NCBI GenBank assembly: GCA_950295325.1
Contig: OX485805.1
Location: 20,201,501 to 20,265,500, forward strand
DNA: 64,000 nucleotides
Source: Polytrichum commune
Taxonomy: Eukaryota > Streptophyta > Polytrichopsida > Polytrichales > Polytrichaceae
Reading direction: 5' to 3'
How positions within the stretch are numbered: the first letter of the stretch is position 1; every line of letters starts with the position of its first letter. The position numbers and the translations under genes are program-made. Under the pieces are notes generated by a model. The model made no database searches. It was not told the origin of the DNA and saw nothing but the letters and a program-made list of their open reading frames with translations. Shown piece by piece: positions 41,920-55,113 of this stretch.

Positions 41920-44900
41920 ATGGATTTGTCAGGCCGGTCTGCTGCCCCGTTCTCCACCGGCGGGGCAGCTGCCGGACCAATTGTTCCACCTCCGCAGGGC
42001 ATTGTGTTTGGCAGAGCAGCTGCAGCAGGCAGGGCTGGTCCTGGCGCTGCTGCTGCTGCTGGCGGGGTGGGGCCGAATGCGGGGCAGACGCAAAGAGAAA
42101 GAGGTCGACCAATTAGCCAGCCAAACCCTGGTCCAGGCGTGATGCAGAATCCAGCCACAAGGAAGCCCAGCCCTGTGCGTACTCGCAGGGGTCCTCAAGT
42201 GGTAGAGAAGCCACAAGCAAATTATCATCAACAGCCCGTCGGTGCCGTCCTCAGCGAGGCGGACCTGCAAAGGTCAGTCTCATTTTGGCAGCACCGTTTC
42301 TGTAAGCCCTAATTAGTGCCATTTTGTAAGCTCGAGGAATCTCTGCGATCGGTTTTGGCGATAGGGCACTAACCACGAGGAGCAGCATTATTCGAACAAG
42401 CAGTAATATAGCGGTGTAGACGTGGATTTCACTACTTGTGATGACTACAAGTTCAATTATGTCCAATACATTGCTTTGTCACAGTAGGCACCGTTGTTGA
42501 GCTGCAGGAGTCAGTCGCAATTTGGCAGCACATTTTCTGTAAACCCTGATTTCCATTGTAGAAGATTGAGGACTCTCTGCGATCTGTCCTCGCGGTAGGG
42601 TCATCACGAGGACAAGCATTGGTCGAACAAGCAGTAATATAGTGGTGTAGGCATGGGTTTCCATACCTGTGGCTACAACGTTCAATTATACACGAGGGAT
42701 TTCTTTGTCACAGTAGGCACCGTTGTTGAGGTGCGAGGTGGTGGTTTGGGGACCTTCAGGAGCGAAATCCTGTTCTTGGAGGGTTTATTATCCGGGTTTT
42801 CGGAGGCTGGGTGTGAATTTCGATTTAGGCATTTGCTTGGTGTGGAATTTTGGGAATCAGGGTTGCCTTGACGCTCTTCCTCTTCGATGGATCTGGGTCA
42901 CTCAATGGATTGTTGGAATGGGGGACATTCAGAGAGGCTAATGCGAAAGCTAGGCGACTCCTTCGATTTTCTGAGGGCCGAGAGAGGGAGACCAGTGATT
43001 CAGCTGCTCAAGTAACAAGTGATCGTTTGAAGGCGGATGATCGTTTGCAAACGCGAGAAGCTCGACAACTTAGTCAACTGAGAACCGATCCTCCAAGAAC
43101 GCCTGTTTCTGCATCAGACAATGGACAAGAAGATACAATGGAGGCAGAGGGTGGGGGTGATGATTTCAACAATAATGAAGCAATCACAGGGACCTGCAAC
43201 GACATGTGTTCAGGTGGACCCATTTGTCGATCCTTGAGGATTCTCTGGATAAATTGCAGTGCTCAACTAAATATGTGAGGTTTGATGATTTGTTTGGTGA
43301 GAGTGGCGAGCACCACACTGACTCGTCTGGCTTGGTGAAAGAGATAGTGCGATGTATGAGCTGAGATTTTGTTTAGTATTCAGATTTTGAGTTTTGGTTA
43401 GATTATCACTGATGAAATTTTGAGTCTTTTGTATTGGGATTTACCCTACGTGTGCTTTACAGAAACTGAACGACATGAGCGAGAAAGGAAGGGGGATCTA
43501 GACAGATTCGAAAGAGTTGATGGTGACCGGAACCTTACAAGTGTTGACATGGCAGTGAAAAAGGTAGACGTATATGAGCATTGAACCTAGTTTTTAATAG
43601 ATTGTTGTTTTGGTTTAAATTTCAACTTTCTTGAAGCTTTGTCTTTATTTCTTAAAATTATTACATCCACACAGGTAATGTTGATGTGTCTAAGTATGGA
43701 TATTGGTGTCCTGCTTTAGCTTCTCCTTTTGTTTGCTGACCTATTCACACACATATTCACGTATGGATGCCAAGCTGTACCATTACCTGTTTGTAGTAGA
43801 CTCTAATACATTCTTTGTGTTGGTGGTTTAGTATACAAGGACTCCCTCAAGGGAACCTCACATGATTCGTCCTCTTCCGGTTTTACAAATGACTATGGAT
43901 CACCTCTTGGGATTGATCAATAGAGATTATGGTGAGGAGCTTCTGAGCATCCATAGTTTTCTATGGGATAGAATGCGGGCAGTGCGCATGGATTTACGGA
44001 TGCAACACATTTTCAACCGAGAAGCCATCACAATGCATGAGCAAATGGTAAATATCTTCTGATTATCTATACATGGCAATTACTAGACTGCAAACCCCTG
44101 TTCAATTTCATGACAATTTGTCTATGATATTGGCTTCTTGCCTTTACTTTAGTCTTCCGTTGCAAAAATACTTGATTTTTTCAATGTTCATCATGTTGTA
44201 ACAATTGTAAAGAGCTACTTGATTTGATTGTAATTTTGACTTTCTTCCTTGGTGTCTATCTCCATATCTGTATTGACTACATATCTGTAGATCTCTTGAT
44301 AGTGTTACATTGTAAATTTCTCAAGGGTTTTCTCTTCTCCAGTTTTTGTGGATTCCTGTTAGATCCAGGATGGTTACAAAAAGTTAGCAAGCAAAATTGG
44401 AACTTATTGTTTTGAGTAACTTACCACCTATTTCTGGAGACGCTTTATGTTCTGAAGATGGTGTGAATCATGGCAGCTGGCCTAGTACCCACTACTTATT
44501 ACTCTTTATTATAGCTACATAGGTGTGATTGACAACGGCATAATCCAGTCACTGATGGGGCACATTTGCCTTGACATCGTTGTGAAGTTCTGCCACCAAT
44601 TTTACTGATTAATCTAGTTGTGCCTACTGGATCTTTGAACTCTGATACTTTTGTGGAGTTCCTTTGTTGATCATCACTAGAAACTATAGAGCAGTTCAGG
44701 CAGCTGTCTTGGGATTGGACTTTTTGACTTCAGGGTGTAATGTTTACATCCATCCATCCATCACATCTCACTTGAGTGGAACATTTGCATCAAGTAATGT
44801 TTCTGGTTCATGCCTTTTACACAGTGCTATTTCATCACTTTTTCCAGATTCGGTTTCACATTCTTGCTATGCACGAGCTCTGCCAATTCAAGAAAGGGGA

Positions 44901-47900
44901 AGGTTTCAATGAAGGATTCGATGCCCATCTGAACATTGAACAGATGAACAAGGCATCTGTGGATCTCTTTGAGATGTATGATGACCACAGGAAACGAGGG
45001 ATTCAAGTGGACACAGAGCCTGAGTTCAGAGGATATTATGCTCTTTTGAAACTGGACAAGCACCCTGGGTATTCAGTGAGTGGACACTCACCTGATTGTT
45101 GTTCTCGTTTTAATCACCTTTAGAGAAACTGATGTCCAGTATATCAAGTGGGCCCAGATGCGTGGCTTTGTAAAAGGGCCCTATGTGAATTAGCTTGTTG
45201 AACAAATTGGATGAAATCGGTTCCAGGAGTTGACATGTCTTTTGTCTGTAGGTTGAACCTGCTGAGCTGTCTTTGGATCTTGCCAAAATGACACCAGAAA
45301 TGCGGAACACTCCTCAAGTTTTGTTTGCACGGGATGTTGCCAGGTATTGTGAGGTTTTGTTTTGAAATTTATCTGCTGGAACTTTCCAGATTGGTTACAT
45401 GTACCATAATCTTCCATGTCGATTCTTAGGTGCTGTACTTAAAATCAACTCTTTTCCCAAGAGCACTTCTGAATACCATATGTTACCACAGGGTTCTTCC
45501 CTCCATGCTTATACTCAATTTGGACAATTGTGATCTGCATTTGTGATCTGATCTAGTCAACAGTAAATTCTAAAATTCATTCCTTTTTATGTAACTTTTC
45601 TATCTATCAGGATTGGGCTAGGACTCTACTTGTCTTTTTAGGAACTGTGCAAGGTTGAACTTGTGAGGATTGAATTCATCTGATAGAACTTATCCTACTG
45701 GTTCTTTTGGTAGTCATTGTTGCAGATGACAGTAAGATAGGTTTGATCAGATTCCACCTGGAATGTGTCAAACTACAGGGTCCATCATCATTGTTGACTG
45801 GCTGATTGCAGTCACTCTTGGGATATTGGAAATGGCTGAGAATTCAGATAGTTTGTATTGAAGGCATAGAACATGAGCACCACATTGGATCAGCTTTTTG
45901 CTCAAGCACTCAAGATCATGGTATTAGGAGATTTAAAGAAGTTAATGTGGAGATGTTTCTACTTGGGTGGGTGTGTTCAACTGAACTTCTCAGGGCTTGT
46001 CGTGGAGGTAACTATATTGCATTTTTTCGCCTTGCAAGGAAGGCCACTTATCTTCAAGCATGCCTAATGCATGCACACTTTGCCAAGGTGATTTCTGTTA
46101 CAGTTGTAGTCAACCTTTCTAGTGCCTTAAATGTACGTTCTAGCACTGGAATTCCTTGTTAGATCATATATGCTCTTACTTTGTTGGCTGTTCAGATGTA
46201 ATGTGAACAAGGTGTAGGTTGAATTGGGTTCCCCCCCCTCCAATAAGCAGGACTATCATCAATATTATTTGAGTGCTTTGGATGTTGGTGCTGAATTCAG
46301 ATTTTCACCTTTTTGAATGTGTGCTATGTGTAGTTACGCACAGAAGCATTGGCATCACTTCATAGTGGTTTACAAAAGAATCAGGGCGTACCTGTTGCAC
46401 TGGTTGTGAAGTGGTTGGGAATGGAGGTTTGTTCCTACACCTTGATTTTGGATAGTTGATCTGTATGTCGGCAAATTAGTTGAAGTCACTGGCTACGTAG
46501 TGGCTCCAGAGTTGGATCATTTAATGCACATACAAGCTTGCAATTTGTTCTTGAGGTGGGATGAGGAATGACTCAAAGGATTTTCCAAACACTAAGATGT
46601 TGCATGTATGCAATATTTCTCCATAGAAGTTGTCATATATAGTTCATATTTTGAGTAGATTTTCTGATTTTCATTCTTGAAGTTCTTGTATGTGTGTGCT
46701 TCAATCGCTAGACCTTCTAAAAGTCCCCATATGAATATAGCGTTCCCTTTACTAATATTGGATTATGTGATGTTTATTATCACATAGTTGTGTTTGAAAA
46801 GAGAATCTTAATTGGAAGGTGAATTTGAAAATGTAGGATTGATTGTTTTTACAATTTGGAGGATTCTTTCACTTTCAATAGTTGTAATTTAAATTACAAC
46901 TCAATATGAATAGTGAAAAATAATCTTGCCTACTGAACGTATATTGAATAGAACACCTTAGTGGCCCCTCAGTTTTTGGGATGTGGAAGGAATTTTTTTC
47001 TGATGGCTTGAGTTGCAACTGGTACATGACTGTTATGAGTATGTAGTCGCTAGTAAAGTGTACGATGTTACACACAGGTTTATGATTGTGTTCTGGGGTC
47101 CAAAACTCAAGGTTTTGTGTTGCTGTATTGTACAAGCAGGGCGAGGAAACTGAGGCCTTAGTGGACTACCATGGCTTCACCCTGAAGAATTTTGAGAAAT
47201 TATATGCTGTGAAGGATGGTCCATTTCTTAATCGAGATGCAGATTACCAGACACGCCGATCACGATTAGTAGAAGCAAAACATTCTCTTACGATAGTGGC
47301 TGATGTTGAAGGCAAAGGGCAGCAACAAGTTGTAGCTGATAGCTGGGCTGCCAGTGTCATGACACCGGTTATACAGGAAGAAGAAATGCCTGATTATGAA
47401 GAAGATTTGCCACCTTTGGCATCGTTACACACATCCCCTGCAAATGGGTTCTGGACAGGCACACCAGGAAGTAGTTTGGGTATAAAACAAGAAGAGACTG
47501 ATGACATGCGCATCTCTCCTCCTTTCAAGGGAGTGTCCCCTCCTAAAGTGAGCCAGACTTTTCCTTTTACTCCAGTTGCCAGCATGAAGACCCCGCCATT
47601 ATGGCCTACTCCTGTACAGAGTAGTCTTGGTTTGAGCTTCCCAACAGATTCCTTGAGTCCACAGAGAGGTCGAAAGCGGGAGTCTTATCCTGGACGACTG
47701 ACTCAAGACATTGACTTGAAGGAAGGAAACAAGAAACTTGTCACTGAATTGGGACCAATTGATGTGGAACCTGAAGAAGAAGAAGACGACTTGACTGATA
47801 TAGGTCCTACTGAAGAGCAGTTAAGGGCACAGAAGGTCCTTGAGCGTGAGGTTGAAAAAGAGACTGAAAGAGAGAAAGAGAGAGAGAGAGAGAGGAGGAA

Positions 47901-50900
47901 GCTGGCAACAGAAGCAGCTGAAGCTGCCGCTGCTCAATGGGCAGCGAAGTTAGCTGCAGCTGCTGACTTGAAGCGGATACAAGAGGAAGAGGAGAGGCTG
48001 GCAAGATATAGAGCAGAGGCAAGTGCTGGGAAGAAACGGCAATGGTTAAGGTACAGAATCACAGATTACATTTAGGCCCTGTATGCTGAAATACCTGGGA
48101 TTTGGCTGCGGTTCTGATTTGTGGGAATGCCTCCATGGAAAAATGGAAACAAGTTTTTAGGAGTAGCCTTGAAGTCTTACAAGTGAGGCAGTCTTGTAGG
48201 AGATTGGAGACTAGATATTACAGCTGTTGACACTTTCATACCTTGTTGTGCAATATATGACAGCTTTCCTTGTCTTATTTGTTTGTTTCAGACGATGGAA
48301 ACGCAGGGCAGCAATCTTGGCAGAGGAAAAGCGCAAGCGCAAGATACGTGCAGAGGCTGCCTTGAGCACTATCTCTGTGGGTCCACCTCTAGCAGGTGTT
48401 CAAGTTGATGAAGGAATGGTAAATTGTCTGGAGCCTTGAACATTTATTGTATGACTAGCCTATATGAGGCGGAGTTCTGTGGAGTCAGATGTGAGGAGCA
48501 GAGTAAGAATAGAACCTGGTCCAGAAGCATTTGCTTAGTAAAAGCACCTTGCATATTTCTTGTTGTCAAATTAAAGTTTTCCCTCAGGAGGACAGGTGGT
48601 CTGCAACTTACTCAGCTAATTTGGTGAGAGGTAGAGGTTTTTATTATTTTATTTACACTAAATGAATGTTCCTGACATTTAGCCTGTGGTACTGACAGGC
48701 ATTAGTAGCAGTAGAAAACACGGGATCTGCAATGATGTCAATTGATGATGTTGCAAGAGAGCGAGCAGAGAAAATACAGGAAATGTGGAGTCCTCTGGAT
48801 GTTGCATCTCTGGTACTCCCAATATTTGAGAGCAACTATCCCTCCTCAAAATTTATAACATTCAAGTTAATTTTGTCAGTGGGTGATACGGATACATCAA
48901 ATTTGGCAGGGCAGTGGCTATGTAGCAAGCTACAAGGAAGCCAGCTTGTTCCCCCAGAAGTCCACATAGATGGCCGCACACCTGGTTTCTGGTTTCAGGC
49001 CAAGGATTTTGATAATAGTACGAAATCTGAGCAAGAAATTGCAGTGTATGGAGCAAGTGGTCTGATCTTCCTTGTGCGAAAAGGACGGCCAATCAGTGAA
49101 GAACGAGCTCGACTACAGTCAGTAGTGGGATCTCTACCTATAGGTGGCCGGTTGCCACTATTACTTTTCTACACACCCCAGGAACGTCAAATTGAGGCTG
49201 AAACCGAGAAATTGAAGAAGTCATTGGGATTATTAGACTTTGAGGGACTCCGCATTGGGTGGCAAAATGTGTCACCTGTGTCATCAAGCTTTACAGGTGG
49301 GCTATTCAGTGATGGGTTTCTTAGGGGGGGTTTAATCTGGCTGGCAACCAGTACAGCTCCTCAGCCAAACTTACGACCTGTTCATGTCCGTGAACTAGTC
49401 ATACACAACCTAGACGGCCACTGGAAGCTCCTGACGGCAACCGCTCCTTCAAATGTAACCCCTGAGCGCTGCATCATTATATTCAATCGATCAGTGAGAT
49501 CAGCTGCAATGGAGATTCGGAAAGCTGTAAGCACTGCTCCACCTCACTGGCCACCTCCAGAGGCTCAACCTGAAGTGAGTATTTTGCTACCTGGAGTGTT
49601 GCCTCAGCAAGGTTGGAACGAGTCAGATATTTTGGACCCTATACTTCATGCTCTTAAATTGGCTGAACTGCCTAGGTTCCCTGCAATGGAGCAGCTCAAG
49701 CCAAGCTCTCCAACAAGCTCGTGGGAAAGTGTTCGGTATCAGAAGGTATTATTCTGGATTTGAGTTCGTTATTTATGTCTAGGGTGGGTGGGAGCCTTGC
49801 TCGTAAGAGTTCATACTGCTTCTGGATGTCAATAGCTGTCATTCTGCCAAGTCATAATTTTGTATAGCTTGAAATTGGCGGTTTGGTTGTTTCCTTGTCA
49901 GTAGCTTCTTTGCTTACATTCATTATACTTGATGTTGGCTGGAGGCCTGTTTTTGAATACCATGTCAACTTGATGAATATACTTAAATAAACAAAGCATT
50001 TGGAACCTCTGAACAATGAGAGAGGCTCACTCTTGAAAAACTCTGTATCTCAGGCAGCAGTTGAGAGGGCTTTGCGGCGATACTTGTCTATCCTTGACGG
50101 AACAAATGAAGATAACTCTGTTACTGTCCGCCAAGCACAGCAGATGGTGCAACAAAACTGCACCCTGGAGTGGACGGAGTCAGGGCAGGTGCTTGTTCCT
50201 CGCTGGGCCAACATTTTTCAAGCAATATACCAAACCCGATTACTCCTCCTGAACAGTGAGCCACCACCTACTGTGTTTATCTTGTCAAAGGGTGATGAGG
50301 ATGTAGAGCGTCAATTGGAGTTGGATGAAGTTGAACAGAAGATCCCATTCGCCAAGGATATTGCTGCTGGCAACTCATTTGGCATGACAAGACATGTCAA
50401 ACTTAAGCTCGATGACATGGTATTGACAGACGCGAGGCCTACTTTGCAAGAAAAAATCTCTTTGGCAAAATCCTACACCGATCGGTTCCTGTCTGATGAT
50501 GGTGGGAGCGTGACACCATTGAGTGGAAAGCAACTGCCGAGTCCCTACACCAAAAGAGTAGTGACACCATCCCCCATGCACAAGACTTGGTCAATCTTTT
50601 CCCCTCCTTCAGATCCATTGCAGCACAATGCTCAACCAGTTTCCTTGAAAAAGCGCAGGCTAGCACTTTCACCTGAAAGTGCCATTCAGTCTCCCCCTGC
50701 CAATTTCAGTCATTCATCACCAACAGTCTGGGAACAGCCTACCAGTGTCAATGAGTTGCAGATGTTGCAATCCAATGAAAGAACTCAACCACTTCGGCAG
50801 AGATTTGAGATTTCCCGCTCAGCCAAGGAAATAGAACTAGATAACATCCTTTCAAAAGCTAATGAAGATGCAGAGCGTGTGGTCCGACGGGCCAGCTCAG

Positions 50901-51121
50901 ACATGTGCTTTGCTGACACGCGGTTTGCTGGTGAGCACTTTGCTACTGAATCTGAAGAATTGCATGGGATGGGTGGGAGTAGCAGAGAAGAACACCAGGT
51001 GATGTCATCACCTGTCTGGAACATCAGTGGTGGTATGCAGGATCTAGACCATTTGCTGGAACGCTGCTGGAAAGCTCAGAAGAGTATTGACAATCATCTG
51101 AGGGGACATGCTTGGTGTTGA
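41920..51121 (+). CDS. SAC3B: SAC3 family protein B, TREX-2 mRNA-export scaffold, twelve exons
   Basis: Exons as read: 41920-42272, 42933-43213, 43463-43563, 43832-44047, 44848-45075, 45252-45343, 45994-46087, 46334-46426, 47140-48050, 48292-48418, 48699-49745 and 50054-51121; all GT-AG, phases agree, 1536 aa. The SAC3/GANP core is at about 205-530. It starts GTCNDMCSETERHERERKGD and continues through LWDRMRAVRMDLRMQHIFN, HLNIEQMNKASVDLFEMYDDH, FRGYYALLKLDKHPGY and FFRLARKATYLQACLMHAHF. Residues about 725-785 form a charged, probably coiled-coil stretch. In plants SAC3B holds THP1, centrin and SUS1-type partners at the nuclear pore and links transcription to mRNA export. Length is near the Arabidopsis protein (about 1700 aa). 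The N-terminus (1-118) is Ala/Gly/Pro-rich and specific to this gene. The first exon carries the strong start context. Confidence 0.92.
42274..42737 (+). repeat. Tandem duplication in SAC3B intron 1
   Basis: Two units of about 230 bp (about 42274-42507 and 42510-42737). Shared blocks are CA(A/G)TTTGGCAGCAC, TTTCTGTAA(G/A)CCCT, CTCTGCGATC, GAACAAGCAGTAATATAG(C/T)GGTGTAG and TCACAGTAGGCACCGTTGTTGAG. The first unit begins exactly at the exon 1 donor (GTCAGTCTCA). The second unit begins AGTCAGTCGCA and so carries a decoy of the donor. Confidence 0.8.
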
Positions 51122-52308
51122 GGGTTTCAGAAGGGAATCTTTTTAAATTTAAGGAATTGTTCATACTGATCCCATTTTGGAGGATTATAGGAAGAAGCTA
51201 GGGATATCATCAGATATAACTATTGGTGCAGAGCAACGAAACATCATTGTTAATGACTGCTCACTGCCCTTTTCAAGGATCCGGGAATATAAGATGTAGG
51301 AAAATGAGAGTATGATGGGATGCAGGAGTTTTGCCAAGGGAACATTGAGGGAGTCTTGGTCCAAGATGGTGCAATGTAGACATACTTGTTGTACTATATA
51401 CGACATTGCTCAAAATGAGTATCATCATTGCAGTGTTCTGCTTTTATACTTTTTGAGTATGTTGTGAGCATTCAAAGGATGTGTTCAGGTTTGAGGTGTC
51501 TTGGTGTTATTGGTAGTGATGGAGTTTATTACTTTCATACAGGGGATATTGCCACTTGAGCAGACCTTAACCACCATTGTTGTCAGTCTTTAGAATTGCT
51601 TCAGATGAAACGTTTCCGGATTGTGCCTGATGGCATTTTTCTTCCTGTTGATGGATTCCGGCAATTCTGGACCAAGTTGTCAGGTAAGGCAATTTCTAGA
51701 ATTACACTGTTAGTGTCTATTTGACCTGTAACCTCATGATGATGAAGAAGAGTATTGATCTCCAAGGTAGAGGATGCTAAACTGACCCTTTGGCTGATCT
51801 AACCTAAGCATCCAAATTATATAGGAAAAGGCACAAATGCCTTAGCATGTGTAACCGCATTTTCACCCCCAAAAAAGGGTTTTCACTATGACTTGAATAT
51901 GAAGGCATTTATTTTCACCGCATGTAGTAGCTTCTCAATGCTGTCATATAGCCTTGACTTAGCCACTACCCAATTGTAAATCATGTTTCTTAAAGCTTTA
52001 GTTTGTCCACATCTAGCCTTTTCCCAACCCGTCCTAGCCTCAAGTTGACTGGCCTCAACCTTAATCCGTCCGTCCAAGTTTCTAGCATATGGGCCCCAAA
52101 AAACCATCTGCCTTTAACCCTATGAACATGACCTCACATGGCTTAATTCATCCTCGGGCTAACACACCACTTACTAACGTCGGTGCTATCTGCCATCTCA
52201 TGTGTTATGTGCCACTAAACCTAGCTAAGTGCATGTTGTGATTAGCCTTTGCTAATTTCAAGTAGCCATTGACATGTCCAAACATTGCTTAACCTCACTA
52301 CAGTAATA
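51122..52308 (+). other. 3' region of SAC3B and intergenic DNA
   Basis: Follows the stop codon. Probably includes the 3'-UTR, whose end is not determinable. A stretch at 51600-51690 (CAGATGAAACGTTTCCGGATTG..GGACCAAGTTGTCAG then GTAAGG) reads like a short exon with a donor and could be an alternative last exon, but I cannot support it. Confidence 0.4.
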
Positions 52309-52885
52309 TTGTATTTAGTGTCATATGGTATTTTATGACATTGTGGTAGCTTTTCTAATGACACTTCTTATGAATAAGTTGACAAGCACTATCATCCCAA
52401 GTTACTTTTATTCTATTCACTTCCCAAAACCCTACCTGCTCCATGGGGATTTGGGCGAACCAACCCATACACTCGTTCCTTGTTGGATGCCTAAACCCTT
52501 GCCTCCAAGGAACCAATGTACGGGTTGTTTTGCCCCAGCCCTCCATGGGCCTATTGATGTGTTGTTGTGTGTTTGCTCTTGCTCGCCTGCTTTTTTTGTG
52601 GCACAATGCATGAAATCCATGTCAATTATTGAAACAAAGTTTGGTATATTTTGCATCCTAGCAATTCTGTAATGAAATTGTGTCATGGATGATTGACATT
52701 TGGTTGAAAAACCACTTAGTAAGTGGCAATAATTGCAACATTGTAAATCCATAATGCCCATATTTTTTTAAAGGAACAAAAAAATAATGTTAGGTTTACA
52801 TTTAGTGTTGGTGACACTACATGGGTAGTTTACAATTAGTATTGAGCAAGACAAATAGAATTGATGATACTAAATACAATATATT
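52309..52885. mobile_element. Repeat family D, copy 2, probable MITE
   Basis: Inverted ends: ATTGTATTTAGTGTCAT at the left (about 52309-52325) and ATTGTATTTAGTATCAT read inward from about 52881, 16 of 17 matching. The end is AT-rich and the TSD cannot be fixed. The interior holds TAATGACAC, GTGACACTACATGGG and GTTTACAATTAGTATTGAGC. The last three blocks recur at 19745-20075. The frames inside (52325-52761) do not match between copies. Confidence 0.6.
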
Positions 52886-55092
52886 GTGTAGTCCGCACAA
52901 TTTGATCCTTGAATCCCGTACTTCAGTGGGATGGATTTAGGTTGCATAAAGGTATTGGAATGGGAGGATGACCTTGGGAGCAAAATTTAGGCAGGGATTG
53001 GAATTAGTTGCTTCCACTTTATGCATGGTGCATGACACTTGTAAGTGACACTCGTACATGGCACTCATATATATTTGGATGTTGATCTTCCAATTTTTAT
53101 GGTGCTATAAATTGTCTTGTGGCAACACAAGTTGCAAATTACATTCGATTCATAGATAGATTAAAGTAGGTTATTTGTTATTGGAGAGAAATGAAATTAT
53201 TGTATATGAGCAAACCTCTCATATCCAACATAAAAACTTGACTCCCTATAAGTTATGTGGTTATTTGCTTCCTTTTCTTAATCATAACATTTTATTTGAG
53301 TGGTGTGTGGTTTGGTGAGGATTAAAGAGCAAACACCAAGAGACACATGTTTAAAGGAGATTGAATTGTGTCTTCAAATAATACTAATTACTATGAGGTC
53401 TAGGGTGGGGATAGGAGGAGCTCCGCAACACATGAAGACAAGCAAGCCAAACATTCTACACATCAAGCAACTCAAGGATGATTTGCAACTAGCCAAGGAA
53501 GCACATGATACACACCACTACATAGCCTGATTACGGTGCCATGCCCAAACAACATTTAGCCCAAGAAACAATCACCTTTGCCAAGCAAGTGCACTGATCA
53601 TAATGGCAACAATGATGCTCAACAAACTCGCTAACGTCAACAACAAACAAAGAAACATCAAATACTCCAACAAGTGGCACCAACGTCCCACACCGACAAT
53701 AATAGTGCCTATAAACCAAATCTTTGATTTGATAACAACAACTTGGAGGGGAAGGCGACATCACCAACCAACAACTACACACCCCCATTAAGTGACATAA
53801 TTCACTAACTACATGCATTCATCCTCCCTCACTCAATGACATATGCTTCCTACTCTATTGCATTTGGGCCATAGCCTTCTCTGTCTCCCCTTTAAACACA
53901 CTATGCAATGCTACCCCAACCTACCCCTAGTTCCTCAAAATAAAATAAAATCTACCCAAAATGATGCGCCTCCTCCATTTCACTCCAGGTAACCTCTGTT
54001 CTTTGCACCAACATTCAGGCCACCACCAAGCCAACTCCTAGCCACGCCACTCGTCCACATTCACCCAACTCTAGATATTGACCACAACCGCATAGCTCCC
54101 TTGCCTTGGCCCTTGAGGTCAAATCTGCACCGCAATACCCCGCTTTTCTTTCATCGCATCCTAAGTCCTTGCTCAAGTCCTTGCTAGTATCGTAGCTCCC
54201 TAGGCCACTTGGCGTTGCCACCACACCTACACATAAACACAAGTGGCTATACCCACTTGAAGCCAAGACATTGCTCCATAGACTTGCCAAACTGAGCTTC
54301 ACCCCACCCAACAAGTCCTCACCATTGCCGCTCACATCCCAGCTAGTACCTCCCGATCTAGCACCAACTTTGACATTACCACCTAGCCCACATCGCATCA
54401 CGATCCACAAGCCACCCCAACATGCACAAAAATCACCAACTTCTTGCATCGCCAACATTTTATTTCGCATAGACAATCAAAAAAACTATCATCCCCACCT
54501 CGATCCTTTCCCCCCACCTCACCAATATTCATCAGGTCGTGTTTCCCGCCACTAAAACACTTAATGCGCACACCCTCATACCCACTTGCCGCAATTGTGC
54601 ACCAATTTTTTTGCTAATGTTGCGATCACACCCTACACTCAGTAAGAAACCTATCACACTATTGCACTGCTCAAAAGGAGCATAAAACCCCCTCACCCAC
54701 ACTTCGATCCCTCTCAAATCACCACAAGACTCACAACCTTGTCTTGGTGGTCGAGTCCTCATGGTCATTCTTCATGCACCATTGGTGGTTCCCTCTTGTC
54801 CCTTAGCCGCTTCATAATAGCAATTCATTGCGTCTCCATGCATACTTATTAGTGCATTACATCTCTTCGTCAAAATACATCTCTAATACAAAAGTGTGTG
54901 ACCCTTCATGTTGACATGTCATTCTCCACTTTGATCTTCCATAACCATCTAGAATTCAATAATTTTTTGACCTCTTCTATGTCCGCAGTAATTTAAGCTT
55001 CTTTGATAGTCTGTTGTTGACCAAACCTTCCAAAAGGATAGTTAGAAGAGTCAATGCAAAAAAATGCTTTGCAAAAATTGTTGTTGAAATTT

Positions 55093-55113
55093 GGGGGGGG
55101 GGGGGGGGGGGGG
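55093..55113 (+). repeat. Run of 21 G flanked by a small inverted repeat
   Basis: Twenty-one consecutive G, bounded by TTGAAATTT before and ATTTCAA after. The inverted flanks could bring the G run into a hairpin loop; the run alone could form a G-quadruplex. The run length is liable to sequencing and assembly error. Confidence 0.9.

Noticed and set aside
41736-42158. 140- and 121-codon minus-strand frames
   Set aside because: Antisense to SAC3B exon 1; length is explained by its GC-rich Ala/Gly codons.
51600-51690. Possible extra SAC3B exon after the stop codon
   Set aside because: It has a donor-like GTAAGG end and exon-like wording, but no continuation or acceptor partner could be shown, and the SAC3B frame closes properly at 51121.
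54015-54476. 153-codon minus-strand frame
   Set aside because: Lies in a C/A-rich stretch with few stops on the complement. No domain is recognisable and there are no neighbouring exons.
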